The position numbers and the translations under genes are program-made. A stretch of 41,634 nucleotides of DNA from CAXMNX01 sp964194845 (GTDB taxonomy: Bacteria; Pseudomonadota; Alphaproteobacteria; Rhodobacterales; Rhodobacteraceae), in NCBI GenBank assembly GCA_964194845.1, contig CAXMNX010000039.1:1-41634 (forward strand), in the 5' to 3' direction. The notes beneath the pieces were generated by a model that was not told the origin of the DNA, made no database searches, and saw only the letters and a program-made list of their open reading frames with translations. Positions 23,394 through 32,907 of this stretch are shown here, piece after piece. Position 1 is the stretch's first letter; the number at the start of each line of letters is the position of its first letter.

Positions 23394-24401
23394 ACCAGTA
23401 TGACTCATGTGCCTCGAGACCTGGCCGTCCACCTTTTGCCGCGAATAGTCGAAATCGTGACCTTTGGGTTTGCGGTCGATGGCGGCGCGGATTGCGGTCG
23501 CCAACGGTGCGTCGCTTTCGGGGCAGGCACGGAGCGGCGCGCGCAGGTCGGCGTTGTCTTCCTGACCGAGGCACATGAAAAGCTCGCCGGTGCAGGTCAG
23601 GCGAACACGGTTGCAGCTTTCGCAGAAATTATGGGTGAGCGGCGTGATGAGGCCGATCTGCTGGCCGGTTTCCTCGACCCGGACATATCGCGCCGGGCCG
23701 CCGGTGCGGTGGGCGAGGTCGGTGAGTGTGAATTTTTTGGCTAGTTGGGCGCGAAGGTCGTTCAGGCTCCAGTATTGGCCGATCCGGTCCTCATCCGGCC
23801 CCAGGTCGCCCATAGGCATAACCTCGATAAATGTCAGGTCCATGTCGCGCGAGGCGCACCAGTCGGCCAGCGTGAAAAGCTCGTCTTCGTTGAAGCCCTT
23901 AAGCGCCACGGTGTTGATCTTGACGCGCAGGCCCGCTTTTTGCGCCGCGTCGATGCCCTTTAACACTTGCGGCAGGCGGCCCCAGCGGGTGACACGTGCG
24001 AATTTTTCCGGATCCAGCGTGTCGAGCGAAACGTTGATCCGCCGGACGCCTGCGGCAAAGAGGTCGTCGGCAAAGCGGTGAAGCTGGCTGCCGTTGGTGG
24101 TGACGGTGAGTTCCTTCAGCGCGCCGGTATCCAGATGCCGCGACATCGAGCGGAAAAACGTCATGATATCGCGCCTGACCAGCGGCTCGCCGCCTGTTAT
24201 CCGCAGCTTTTCGACGCCGAGGCGCACAAAGGCCGAGCACATGCGGTCAAGCTCTTCCAGCGTCAGAAGTTCCTTCTTCGGCAGAAACGTCATGTTTTCC
24301 GACATGCAATAGACGCAGCGGAAATCGCAGCGGTCGGTGACCGAGACGCGCAGATAGGTGATTGCGCGCTTGAACGGGTCGATGAGTGGTGCCGTTTCCA
24401 T
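23388..24401 (-). CDS. moaA: GTP 3',8-cyclase (molybdenum cofactor synthesis)
   Basis: MoaA is a radical-SAM enzyme that, with MoaC, makes cyclic pyranopterin monophosphate from GTP. The N-terminal cluster is C25-x3-C29-x2-C32 in CDFRCVYC. The C-terminal cluster is in CESCNRVRLTCTGELFMCLG (C-x2-C-x13-C). The chain ends in the Gly-Gly tail typical of MoaA (SHTGG). I use the ATG at 24401 (METAPLIDPF), giving 337 residues; an in-frame start at 24437 is possible. The stop lies inside the repeat at 23226-23393. No other moa gene is nearby. Confidence 0.95.
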   Translation of the reverse strand: METAPLIDPFKRAITYLRVSVTDRCDFRCVYCMSENMTFLPKKELLTLEELDRMCSAFVRLGVEKLRITGGEPLVRRDIMTFFRSMSRHLDTGALKELTVTTNGSQLHRFADDLFAAGVRRINVSLDTLDPEKFARVTRWGRLPQVLKGIDAAQKAGLRVKINTVALKGFNEDELFTLADWCASRDMDLTFIEVMPMGDLGPDEDRIGQYWSLNDLRAQLAKKFTLTDLAHRTGGPARYVRVEETGQQIGLITPLTHNFCESCNRVRLTCTGELFMCLGQEDNADLRAPLRACPESDAPLATAIRAAIDRKPKGHDFDYSRQKVDGQVSRHMSHTGG

Positions 24402-24454
24402 CTTAAAGACGTTAGGGTGGCGGCAGGCGGTCCGCAAGGGAGGCTAGTGTAAGC

Positions 24455-24916
24455 GTGGGTTCAATTTTCGGCGATTTGACGCGGTTGCGTTGGTGTTTTG
24501 CGGTGATTTTTCTGGTGTCGGGTTGCGCGATCCCGGCACTGGATGAAGGCACGGCATCAGTGGATGCACCGGAACTGGCGGCCCCGCCACCGCCCGCGTC
24601 TGCCCGCACGGTCGAGCAGTTTGATACCACAACCGAGCCGCAGCGGGTGGCGGCGGCGACCGGTGTCGGCGGCGGCAAGTTGCTGGGAACAACGGTGGCG
24701 TCGCTGGGCGATCCGTCGCGGGCCGGGTTCTGGATCGAGACGCCGTTGGTTTCGGCGCGGGGGACGGGCAGGCTGGTCTATCCGGCGACTGGCAAGAGCG
24801 TCGAAGTTGAACTTATCCCGATCGGGGGCGGTGGCAGCCGGGTGTCGCTGGCGGCTTTGCGGTTGCTGGAAGCGCCGCTGACGGAATTGCCGGTGTTGGA
24901 GGTCTATGCGCACTGA
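24455..24916 (+). CDS. Small lipoprotein, unknown function
   Basis: A 153-residue protein from the GTG at 24455, with GGGAGG 11 bases upstream. A hydrophobic segment WCFAVIFLVSG is followed by Cys in the lipobox LVSGC (Cys24), so it is a lipoprotein. A Pro/Ala-rich linker leads to a beta-rich part with GGGKLLGTTVASLGDPSRAG FWIETP and VYPATGKSVEVELIP. Homologues in Rhodobacterales are often labelled D-galactarate dehydratase, which the sequence does not support. It overlaps the acyl-CoA synthetase gene by 11 bases. Function unknown. Confidence 0.7.
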   Translation: MGSIFGDLTRLRWCFAVIFLVSGCAIPALDEGTASVDAPELAAPPPPASARTVEQFDTTTEPQRVAAATGVGGGKLLGTTVASLGDPSRAGFWIETPLVSARGTGRLVYPATGKSVEVELIPIGGGGSRVSLAALRLLEAPLTELPVLEVYAH

Positions 24917-26534
24917 TGATTTGAGAACATTGCCGGGTGGGGATTGGGACGTGGTTGTCCGCGACTTTCGCTGGCGGGTGGCTGATGATTTCTCGATTGC
25001 GCGGGCGTGCTGCGATGCCTGGGCCGAGGTCAAACCGGGGCGCGTCGCGATCATCGACATTGGTGACGATGGCGCGCGGTCAGTCTGGAGCTATGGCCGC
25101 CTGAGGGATGCCTCGGACCGGCTGGCCGCCGCGATGCGGGGCTATGGTGTCGGCAAGGGCGACCGGGTGGCGATCCTGCTGAGCCAGTCGCCCGAGGTAA
25201 TGATCGCGCATTTCGCGGCGATGAAGCTGGGGGCGATTGTATTGCCGTTGGTCACGCTGTTTGGCGAGGACGCTTTGGCGTATCGCCTGGGCGACAGCGG
25301 CGCGGTGCTGGCAGTGACGGATGACGCAAATCTCGACAAGCTGGTGTCGGCGGCGGCGGGCGCGGACATTGGGACAATTGTGACGACGGGGAGTCGCCGG
25401 GCCGAGGGTTCGCCGCGCGTTGTGCCGTGGGCGGACGCGCTTTCACTGGCGTCCGGCGGATTTGTATCGGAGGCGGTTAAGGCCGACGACCCGGCGCTGC
25501 TGATCTATACCAGCGGCACGACCGGATCGCCCAAAGGTGCTTTGCACGCGCATCGGGTGCTGATCGGGCATCTGCCGGCGGTCGAGATGGTGCTGGAACG
25601 GATGCCGGTGGCGGGCGACGTGGGCTGGACGCCGGCGGACTGGGCCTGGATTGGCGGGTTGATGGATCTTGCGATGCCGTGCCTTTACTTTGGTATCCCC
25701 TTGGTGGCGCATGGAATGCGAAAATTTGACCCCGTGGCGGCTTATCGATTGATATCAAAAGAAAATATCAATGTGAGCTTTCTGCCGCCGACGGCGCTGA
25801 AACTGATGCGGCAGGCGGATGTGCCTGACCGGGTGTCGATGCGCGCTATCGGTTCGGGTGGTGAAAGTCTGGGTGCTGATCTGCTCGACTGGGGGCGGGA
25901 GCAGTTGGGCGCGCCGATTAACGAGCTTTATGGGCAGACCGAGTGCAACCTGGTGGTGGCGTCCTCGGCCGGGCTTGGCGTGTTGAGGCCCGGGGCGATG
26001 GGCAAGCCGGTGCCGGGTCATGATGTGGCGATCATCGACAGCGTGGGCGCTGAATTGCCGGTGGGCGAGGTCGGCGAGATCGCAGTCCGGCGCGGTGATC
26101 CGGTGATGTTTCTGGGATACTGGAACCAGCCTGAGAAAACGGCGGAGAAATTTGGCGGCAACTGGATGCGGACCGGGGATCTGGGGCGGGCGGACGCGGA
26201 CGGGTATCTGACCTATGTGAGCCGCGACGACGATATCATCACCTCGGCGGGCTATCGGATCGGGCCGACCGAGATTGAGAACTGCCTGACCGGTGACGCG
26301 GATGTGGTGATGGCGGCGGCGGTGGGTGTGCCGGACCCGGTGCGAACCGAGATCGTGAAGGCGTTTGTGGTGCTGCGCGAAGGTGCGTCGCGGGACGGCG
26401 TTGCCGAGCGGCTGGTGGCGCGGGTGCGCGAGCGGGTCAGCCCGCATATGGCGCCGCGCGCGGTGGAATTTGTCGAGAGCCTGCCAGTGACGGCGACAGG
26501 GAAGATCATGCGTCGGGTTTTGCGCGAGGCGTGA
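24906..26534 (+). CDS. AMP-forming acyl-CoA synthetase
   Basis: A 542-residue ANL-superfamily enzyme that activates a carboxylic acid with ATP and joins it to CoA. The P-loop-like motif is Y201 to G of YTSGTTGSPKG. Later motifs are GGESLG, INELYGQTECN (A5), MRTGDLGRADADGYLTYVSR (A7-A8) and VTATGKIMRRVLREA with the catalytic Lys (A10). It is similar to medium-chain and acetoacetate/propionate-type enzymes (WTPADWAWIGG), but the acid cannot be named. It overlaps the lipoprotein gene by 11 bases and converges on glmS through a cruciform-like element. Confidence 0.92.
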   Translation: MRTDDLRTLPGGDWDVVVRDFRWRVADDFSIARACCDAWAEVKPGRVAIIDIGDDGARSVWSYGRLRDASDRLAAAMRGYGVGKGDRVAILLSQSPEVMIAHFAAMKLGAIVLPLVTLFGEDALAYRLGDSGAVLAVTDDANLDKLVSAAAGADIGTIVTTGSRRAEGSPRVVPWADALSLASGGFVSEAVKADDPALLIYTSGTTGSPKGALHAHRVLIGHLPAVEMVLERMPVAGDVGWTPADWAWIGGLMDLAMPCLYFGIPLVAHGMRKFDPVAAYRLISKENINVSFLPPTALKLMRQADVPDRVSMRAIGSGGESLGADLLDWGREQLGAPINELYGQTECNLVVASSAGLGVLRPGAMGKPVPGHDVAIIDSVGAELPVGEVGEIAVRRGDPVMFLGYWNQPEKTAEKFGGNWMRTGDLGRADADGYLTYVSRDDDIITSAGYRIGPTEIENCLTGDADVVMAAAVGVPDPVRTEIVKAFVVLREGASRDGVAERLVARVRERVSPHMAPRAVEFVESLPVTATGKIMRRVLREA

Positions 26535-26615
26535 GGTTGTCGCTGCGGCTCTGAAGGGAAGTTTCGCCAGACGAGAAGAAAATCAATTTCGATTGCCAAT
26601 TTTTTTTGTCTTTCA

Positions 26616-26692
26616 CCGGGGCGCAGCCCCGGATCGCGCCTGCCCGCCCCACGGCGGGCGCGATTCTCGCTCCCGCCCGGGCAGACGCGATC
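26616..26692. terminator. GC-rich double hairpin between convergent genes
   Basis: CCGGGGC-GCA-GCCCCGG (26616-26632) is a perfect 7-bp hairpin. It is followed by an inverted pair, GATCGCGCCTGCCCG (26632-26646) and CGGGCAGACGCGATC (26678-26692), matching at 14 of 15 positions, with GC-rich inner arms between them. There is no T run on either side of the stems. It lies between the convergent acyl-CoA synthetase and glmS genes, where a two-way transcript end is expected. Confidence 0.5.
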
Positions 26693-26744
26693 CTCAACGC
26701 AATGGGATATGACGAGTAGCAGGCAATCTGTATGGCTTAATAAA

Positions 26745-28559
<1,815 letters not shown>

Positions 28560-28564
28560 GGGAA

Positions 28565-29911
28565 TTATCCTTTGTTTTGAGCAGCTTTTGCCGCCCGGAG
28601 TTTTTCAAAAAAGCGTTTTGCGAAATTCGGTTTGTTTTCCTGGCGCGTGCGGGCGATGCCGAGATCGCCGGCGGGAACGTCTTGGGTGATGACCGAGCCG
28701 GTGGCAGTCATCGCGTCGTCGCCGACTTTGACCGGGGCCACGAGTTGCGTGTTGGAGCCGATGAAGGTGCGCTCGCCGATCTGGGTTGCGTGCTTGAAGA
28801 CGCCGTCGTAGTTGCAGGTAACGGTGCCTGCGCCGATGTTGCTGGCAGCACCGATGTCGGCGTCGCCGATGTAGCTGAGATGGTTGACCTTGGCGCCGTC
28901 GCCGATCCGGGCGTTTTTGACCTCGACGAAGTTGCCGACCTTGGCGCCGCTTGAAAGCTCGGTTCCGGGGCGAATGCGGGCGTAGGGGCCGACGATGGCG
29001 CCGTTGCCGATGTGGCAGCCCTCAAGGTGGCTGAATGCGCGGATGCGGGCGCCGGTTTCGACCGTGACGCCGGGGCCGAAGATGACGTTTTGTTCGATGA
29101 TGGCATCGCGGCCAATCTCGGTGTCGAATGCGAAGTGAACGGTGTCGGGGGCCTGGAGCGTCACGCCGTTGTCAAGCGCGGAGGCGCGTGCGCGGGTCTG
29201 GAAGGCGGCTTCGGCGGCGGCAAGTTCGGCGCGAGTGTTGACGCCGATGGTTTCGGACCGGTCGGCCGCTAGAAATTTGACGGTCAGGCCCTCGGTGTTG
29301 GCGATCTCGACGATGTCGGTGAGATAATGTTCTTTTTCGCTGTTTTCCTGGACGGCAGCGGCGAGCCGGAGGAGCGTATCGGTTTCGGCAATGGCGACGC
29401 CGGAGTTGCAGAGGCCGACGCGCCGTTCGTCTTCGCTGGCTTGCTTCCATTCGACAATCTTCAATAGCCGGTCGCCGTCGGTGATCATGCGGCCGTATTT
29501 TGCCGGGTCCGAAGGCTCGAACCCCAGAAAGACGATATCTGCGCCGTTGCTGCGCAGGTCTTGCATTTTGTCGATCGTATCGGGACGGATGAAGTGGGTG
29601 TCTCCCAGGAGAACCACCGTGTCGCCCCCGGCGTCGGCAAGCGCGGGCGCGGCGGCGACAACGGCGTGGGCGGTGCCAAGTTGTTCTTTTTGATCAGCGA
29701 TCAGGATGGCTTCATCATAATGGTGTGCAGCGTCGGTTACTTCCGCGGCACCGTTGCCCACGACCAGAACGCGGCGTCCGCCGAGCGCGGCGGCAGATAT
29801 CAGCGAATGAACGAACATCGGCGCGCCCGCGATCTGGTGCAGCACCTTCGGGCGGTCTGACGCCATGCGCGTGCCCTCGCCAGCGGCGAGAATTATCAGA
29901 TGCGTGGGCAT
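28565..29911 (-). CDS. glmU: Bifunctional GlcNAc-1-P uridyltransferase / GlcN-1-P acetyltransferase
   Basis: GlmU acetylates glucosamine 1-phosphate and then forms UDP-GlcNAc. The 448-residue protein has the uridyltransferase domain first (LAAGEGTRMASDRPKVLHQ, residues 8-26). From about residue 240 a left-handed beta-helix of hexapeptide repeats follows (IGNGAIVGPYARIRPGTEL, VKNARIGDGAKVNHLSYIGD). The segment NYDGVFKHATQIG and the C-terminal IARTRQENKP complete the acetyltransferase site. glmS follows 5 bases downstream. Confidence 0.97.
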   Translation of the reverse strand: MPTHLIILAAGEGTRMASDRPKVLHQIAGAPMFVHSLISAAALGGRRVLVVGNGAAEVTDAAHHYDEAILIADQKEQLGTAHAVVAAAPALADAGGDTVVLLGDTHFIRPDTIDKMQDLRSNGADIVFLGFEPSDPAKYGRMITDGDRLLKIVEWKQASEDERRVGLCNSGVAIAETDTLLRLAAAVQENSEKEHYLTDIVEIANTEGLTVKFLAADRSETIGVNTRAELAAAEAAFQTRARASALDNGVTLQAPDTVHFAFDTEIGRDAIIEQNVIFGPGVTVETGARIRAFSHLEGCHIGNGAIVGPYARIRPGTELSSGAKVGNFVEVKNARIGDGAKVNHLSYIGDADIGAASNIGAGTVTCNYDGVFKHATQIGERTFIGSNTQLVAPVKVGDDAMTATGSVITQDVPAGDLGIARTRQENKPNFAKRFFEKLRAAKAAQNKG

Positions 29912-30034
29912 GCCTGCTCTTTCCTTTTTTCGTCCGCCGTTTTAGCCGCATATAGAGACACGGCAAGATGGGGCGGCTTCACTTGATGTTGCCTTAGGTT
30001 ACATGGAAGGCGGAGTTATGCCGAGAACAAGGCT

Positions 30035-30700
30035 ATGAGAACAGTTGTTTTTGATCTGGATGGAACCCTCGCGGACACAAGTGCTGACCTGATTTCGGCG
30101 GCAAACACCTGTTTTCGCCGGCTTGGGCATGAGGATCTGCTGGACCCTTTGGCCGATAAGCTGACCGCGTTTCACGGTGGGCGGGCTATGCTTCGGCTGG
30201 GTTTTTCGCGGCTGGAAGGTGCCTGGTGTGAGGGCGATGTAGATGGCGAATATCCGAAATTTCTTGAATCCTATGGGGAAAATATTGATCGCGAGACGCG
30301 GCTTTATTCCGGGGCGCGGGCGGCGGTCGAGCGATTGCGCGCGGATGGCTACGCTTGTGCGATTTGCACTAACAAGCCGGAGGGGTTTGCCCGGGAATTG
30401 CTTAGGCGGCTGGATGTTTTGAATTTGTTTGGCGCGCTGATCGGGGCGGATACGTTGCCGCAAAGGAAGCCGGATCCGCTGGCTTATCGGGCGGCTGTCG
30501 AGGGGGCAGGTGGAAAAGTCACGGTGTCCTGCCTGATTGGCGACACCGAGACGGATGTTCAAACCGCGCGTGCTGCGGGCGTTCCGATTGTGCTCGTCAA
30601 GTTTGGACCGGAGGGTGATGCGATTGCGCGGCTCGACCCCGATGCTTTGCTAGGTGGATATGAGGACTTGCAGGATGTCGTGGCTGGCTTGATCGGTTGA
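30035..30700 (+). CDS. gph: Phosphoglycolate phosphatase-like HAD hydrolase
   Basis: A 221-residue HAD-superfamily phosphatase. Motif I is FDLDGTLADT with the nucleophile Asp9 (residues 8-17). Motif II is in CAICTNKPEGFA. Motif III/IV is in PQRKPDPLAYRAAVEGAG and SCLIGDTETDVQTARAAG. The cap domain between residues about 20 and 80 fits the Gph/PhnX-type helical cap. Gph removes 2-phosphoglycolate made in DNA repair or by Rubisco; related phosphatases share this pattern, so the substrate is likely but not certain. It is divergent from glmU. Confidence 0.85.
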   Translation: MRTVVFDLDGTLADTSADLISAANTCFRRLGHEDLLDPLADKLTAFHGGRAMLRLGFSRLEGAWCEGDVDGEYPKFLESYGENIDRETRLYSGARAAVERLRADGYACAICTNKPEGFARELLRRLDVLNLFGALIGADTLPQRKPDPLAYRAAVEGAGGKVTVSCLIGDTETDVQTARAAGVPIVLVKFGPEGDAIARLDPDALLGGYEDLQDVVAGLIG

Positions 30701-30714
30701 AACTCCCGTTTTTG

Positions 30715-30758
30715 TTGACCATGAGGCGAATTTCGCGTATTAACTGAACGAGCGTTCA
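30715..30758 (+). promoter_or_regulatory. Promoter and TetR-type operator for ivd
   Basis: TTGACC (30715-30720) and TATTAA (30738-30743) are separated by 17 bases, a good sigma-70-type promoter. Directly after the -10 box lies TGAACG-AG-CGTTCA (30745-30758), a perfect six-base dyad with a two-base centre, the usual shape of TetR-family operators. A protein bound there would block the start of transcription. The site lies 18 bases before the ivd start. No TetR gene is in the window. Leucine-pathway genes are known to be controlled by LiuR (MerR family) or TetR-type regulators in proteobacteria; which one acts here is open. Confidence 0.65.
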
Positions 30759-30776
30759 ATAAATTGGAGATGGTCC

Positions 30777-31940
30777 ATGTTCCAGGGCTCAATGCAGTTC
30801 GATCTGGGCGAGGATATCGCGGCGCTGAGGGATATGGTGCACCGCTGGGCGCAGGAGCGGGTTCGCCCGATGGCGGGTGAAATTGACCAGACAAATGCGT
30901 TTCCGGCCGAGCTTTGGCGCGAAATGGGCGAATTGGGGCTTCTGGGGATCACGGTGCCGGAAGAATACGGCGGGGCCGATATGGGGTATCTGGCCCACGC
31001 TGTTGCGGTGGAGGAGATTGCGCGGGCAAGCGCCAGCGTGTCGCTGTCCTATGGCGCGCATTCGAACCTTTGCGTGAACCAGATCAAACTGAATGGAACC
31101 GACGAACAAAAAGCGCGCTATTTGCCTGGGCTGGTCTCGGGCGAGCACGTCGGCGCGTTGGCGATGTCCGAGGCGGGGTCGGGATCGGATGTCGTGTCGA
31201 TGAAGCTTAGGGCCGAGAAGCGAAATGATCATTTCCGGCTGAACGGTACCAAATACTGGATCACCAACGGGCCGGATGCCGATACTTTGATTGTTTACGC
31301 GAAAACCGACCCGGAAGCCGGGTCGAAGGGAATAACGGCATTTCTGGTTGAAAAGGAGATGACCGGGTTTTCGACTTCGCCGCATTTCGACAAGTTGGGG
31401 ATGCGGGGGTCGAACACGTCGGAGCTGATCTTCGAAGACGTCGAGGTGCCTTTCGAGAAAGTGCTGGGGGAAGAGGGGCGCGGCGTTGCAGTGTTGATGA
31501 GCGGGCTGGACTATGAGCGCGTGGTTTTGGCGGCAATCGGGCCGGGGATCATGGCGGCGTGTATGGACGAGGTGATGCCGTATCTGGCCGAGCGAAAGCA
31601 ATTCGGCAAGCCGATCGGGTCGTTTCAACTGATGCAGGGCAAGATTGCGGACATGTATACAGCGATGAATTCGGCGCGGGCTTATGTCTATGAAGTGGCG
31701 AAGGCGTGCGATCGGGGCGATGTGACCCGGCAGGACGCGGCGGCGTGCTGTCTTTATGCGTCGGAAGTTGCGATGAGCCAGGCGCATCAGGCGGTGCAGG
31801 CGATGGGTGGTGCTGGGTTTATGGCGGAGGCGCCGGTGGCCAGGTTGTTCAGGGACGCGAAGTTGATGGAGATCGGGGCGGGGACGAGTGAGATCAGGCG
31901 GATGCTTATTGGGCGGGAGTTGATGGGGGTTGTGGGTTGA
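30777..31940 (+). CDS. ivd: Isovaleryl-CoA dehydrogenase
   Basis: This FAD enzyme oxidises isovaleryl-CoA to 3-methylcrotonyl-CoA in leucine breakdown and passes electrons to ETF. The 387-residue protein shows the acyl-CoA dehydrogenase fold: VSLSYGAHSNLCVNQI near residue 85-100, MSEAGSGSDVVSMKLRAE, KYWITNGPDADTLIVYAKTD, and the catalytic base Glu in GLDYERVVLAA (about residue 244), placed as in isovaleryl-CoA dehydrogenases rather than at the C-terminal position of others. The start at 30777 follows GGAGATGGTCC. mccB, its next pathway partner, is separated from it by five other features. Confidence 0.93.
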   Translation: MFQGSMQFDLGEDIAALRDMVHRWAQERVRPMAGEIDQTNAFPAELWREMGELGLLGITVPEEYGGADMGYLAHAVAVEEIARASASVSLSYGAHSNLCVNQIKLNGTDEQKARYLPGLVSGEHVGALAMSEAGSGSDVVSMKLRAEKRNDHFRLNGTKYWITNGPDADTLIVYAKTDPEAGSKGITAFLVEKEMTGFSTSPHFDKLGMRGSNTSELIFEDVEVPFEKVLGEEGRGVAVLMSGLDYERVVLAAIGPGIMAACMDEVMPYLAERKQFGKPIGSFQLMQGKIADMYTAMNSARAYVYEVAKACDRGDVTRQDAAACCLYASEVAMSQAHQAVQAMGGAGFMAEAPVARLFRDAKLMEIGAGTSEIRRMLIGRELMGVVG

Positions 31941-31973
31941 ATTGTAAAAACGACGAAATGTAAAAATATGCCA

Positions 31974-32003
31974 TTGACATATCTTTATTTGATGAATATA
32001 TTC
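31974..32003 (+). promoter_or_regulatory. Strong promoter with overlapping palindrome before the vapBC-type operon
   Basis: TTGACA (31974-31979, full consensus) and TATATT (31997-32002) are 17 bases apart. The palindrome GAATATATTC (31994-32003) covers the -10 box, so a protein bound there would shut the promoter. Two TGTAAAAA words (31943-31950 and 31959-31966) stand just upstream. The AbrB-type antitoxin encoded next is the natural candidate for binding, as antitoxins usually repress their own operons; this is inference. The promoter has a leader of about 20 bases. Confidence 0.7.
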
Positions 32004-32029
32004 GTACTCATCGAAGAAGGAGAAATATC

Positions 32030-32530
32030 ATGACAGCCGCAATAAAGAAGCGCCCCTTGCCAGGCTCCGCCACCGGACGGGTCTGGACCGCCGCCGATCG
32101 TCTGCTGGACGAACTTGGCCGCCTTCCCACCGGGCGAGAAGTTGTTGATGCTGTGCGCAAGGATCACGCGTCGGCGAATGAAGGCACCGGATTTACGCAA
32201 TACTCCCATTGGAAAAAGCGCTACATGACGCATAACAAGCGCGGACCCCGGCCAAAGACACTGGCTGATGGCACGGTGACGGTGACGGTCGGGCCGGATG
32301 GGCGGCTGGTAATCCCAGCGTCGTTTCGTGAGGCGCTGGGCTGGAAGCCGGGAGAGCGTCTCGATCTGCGCAAGGGTGAAGATCATCTGGTGATCGAGGC
32401 ACGGCGTGACGGGCGTAGAAGGGCGCAGGATATCTTTGCCGGTTTCGACACCGGCGAGGGGTCCGTCGTGGACGAGTTGATCGACGACCGTCGGCGCGAA
32501 GCGGAGCGGGAAGACGAGGCCCTTGCATGA
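32030..32530 (+). CDS. AbrB/MazE-type antitoxin with extra N-terminal HTH-like region (VapB role)
   Basis: A 166-residue DNA-binding antitoxin, twice the usual length. Residues about 15-65 (GRVWTAADRLLDELGRLPTG, then EVVDAVRKDHAS, then FTQYSHWKKRY) resemble the N-terminal helix-turn-helix of KfrA-like plasmid proteins. Residues about 80-124 are the swapped-hairpin AbrB fold (VTVTVGPDGRLVIPASFREA, then LGWKPGERLDLRKGEDHLV). The charged tail (residues 125-166) probably wraps the toxin. The start has AAGGAG about 10 bases upstream. Its stop overlaps the PIN toxin gene by ATGA. The pair with the PIN protein defines the antitoxin role; the HTH assignment is tentative. Confidence 0.85.
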   Translation: MTAAIKKRPLPGSATGRVWTAADRLLDELGRLPTGREVVDAVRKDHASANEGTGFTQYSHWKKRYMTHNKRGPRPKTLADGTVTVTVGPDGRLVIPASFREALGWKPGERLDLRKGEDHLVIEARRDGRRRAQDIFAGFDTGEGSVVDELIDDRRREAEREDEALA

Positions 32531-32907
32531 CTGTCGCTCTCGATACCTCTGCGGTCCTGGCCTTCGTTCAAAACGAACCGGGCGGGGACCGCGCCGAGGC
32601 CGCAATGCACGACGCCACAATCTCCAGCGTCAATCTGGGTGAATTGGTCGCGAAATTTGTTGATCGCGGTGCCTCGCGTGAGGACTGCGACGAGATTCTG
32701 GCGGCACTGGCCCTCGATGTGACGACCCATGGCACTGTTGAGGCGCGCGAGGCGGGTGAACTGCGCCGCGTGACCCGGCAGCACGGCCTTTCACTCGGCG
32801 ACCGGGCCTGCCTGGCGCTGGCAATGCGGCATGGGCATACTGTCGTTACGGCAGACCGCATCTGGGCCGAGCTTGGTCTTGGCATTGAAATTGAAGTGAT
32901 CCGATGA
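32527..32907 (+). CDS. PIN-domain toxin (VapC family)
   Basis: A 126-residue PIN-domain ribonuclease. The acidic residues of the metal site are in place: Asp6 (ALDTSAVLAF), Glu39 (SVNLGELVAKF), Asp92 (LSLGDRACLALA) and Asp110 (VVTADRIW). VapC toxins cut tRNA or rRNA and stop translation until the antitoxin binds them. The start overlaps the antitoxin stop by 4 bases, and its own stop overlaps the EcsC gene by 4 bases. The RNA target cannot be predicted. Confidence 0.92.
   Translation: MTVALDTSAVLAFVQNEPGGDRAEAAMHDATISSVNLGELVAKFVDRGASREDCDEILAALALDVTTHGTVEAREAGELRRVTRQHGLSLGDRACLALAMRHGHTVVTADRIWAELGLGIEIEVIR

Noticed and set aside
24455..24916. D-galactarate dehydratase label for the lipoprotein
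   Set aside because: The protein is only 153 residues with a lipobox and no dehydratase motif.
26570..26612. T run at 26600-26607 as an intrinsic terminator for the acyl-CoA synthetase
   Set aside because: The only stem before it (AATC/GATT) is four base pairs, too weak.
30789..31787. Minus-strand frame of 332 codons opposite ivd
   Set aside because: Antisense to a clear acyl-CoA dehydrogenase gene and without recognisable motifs.
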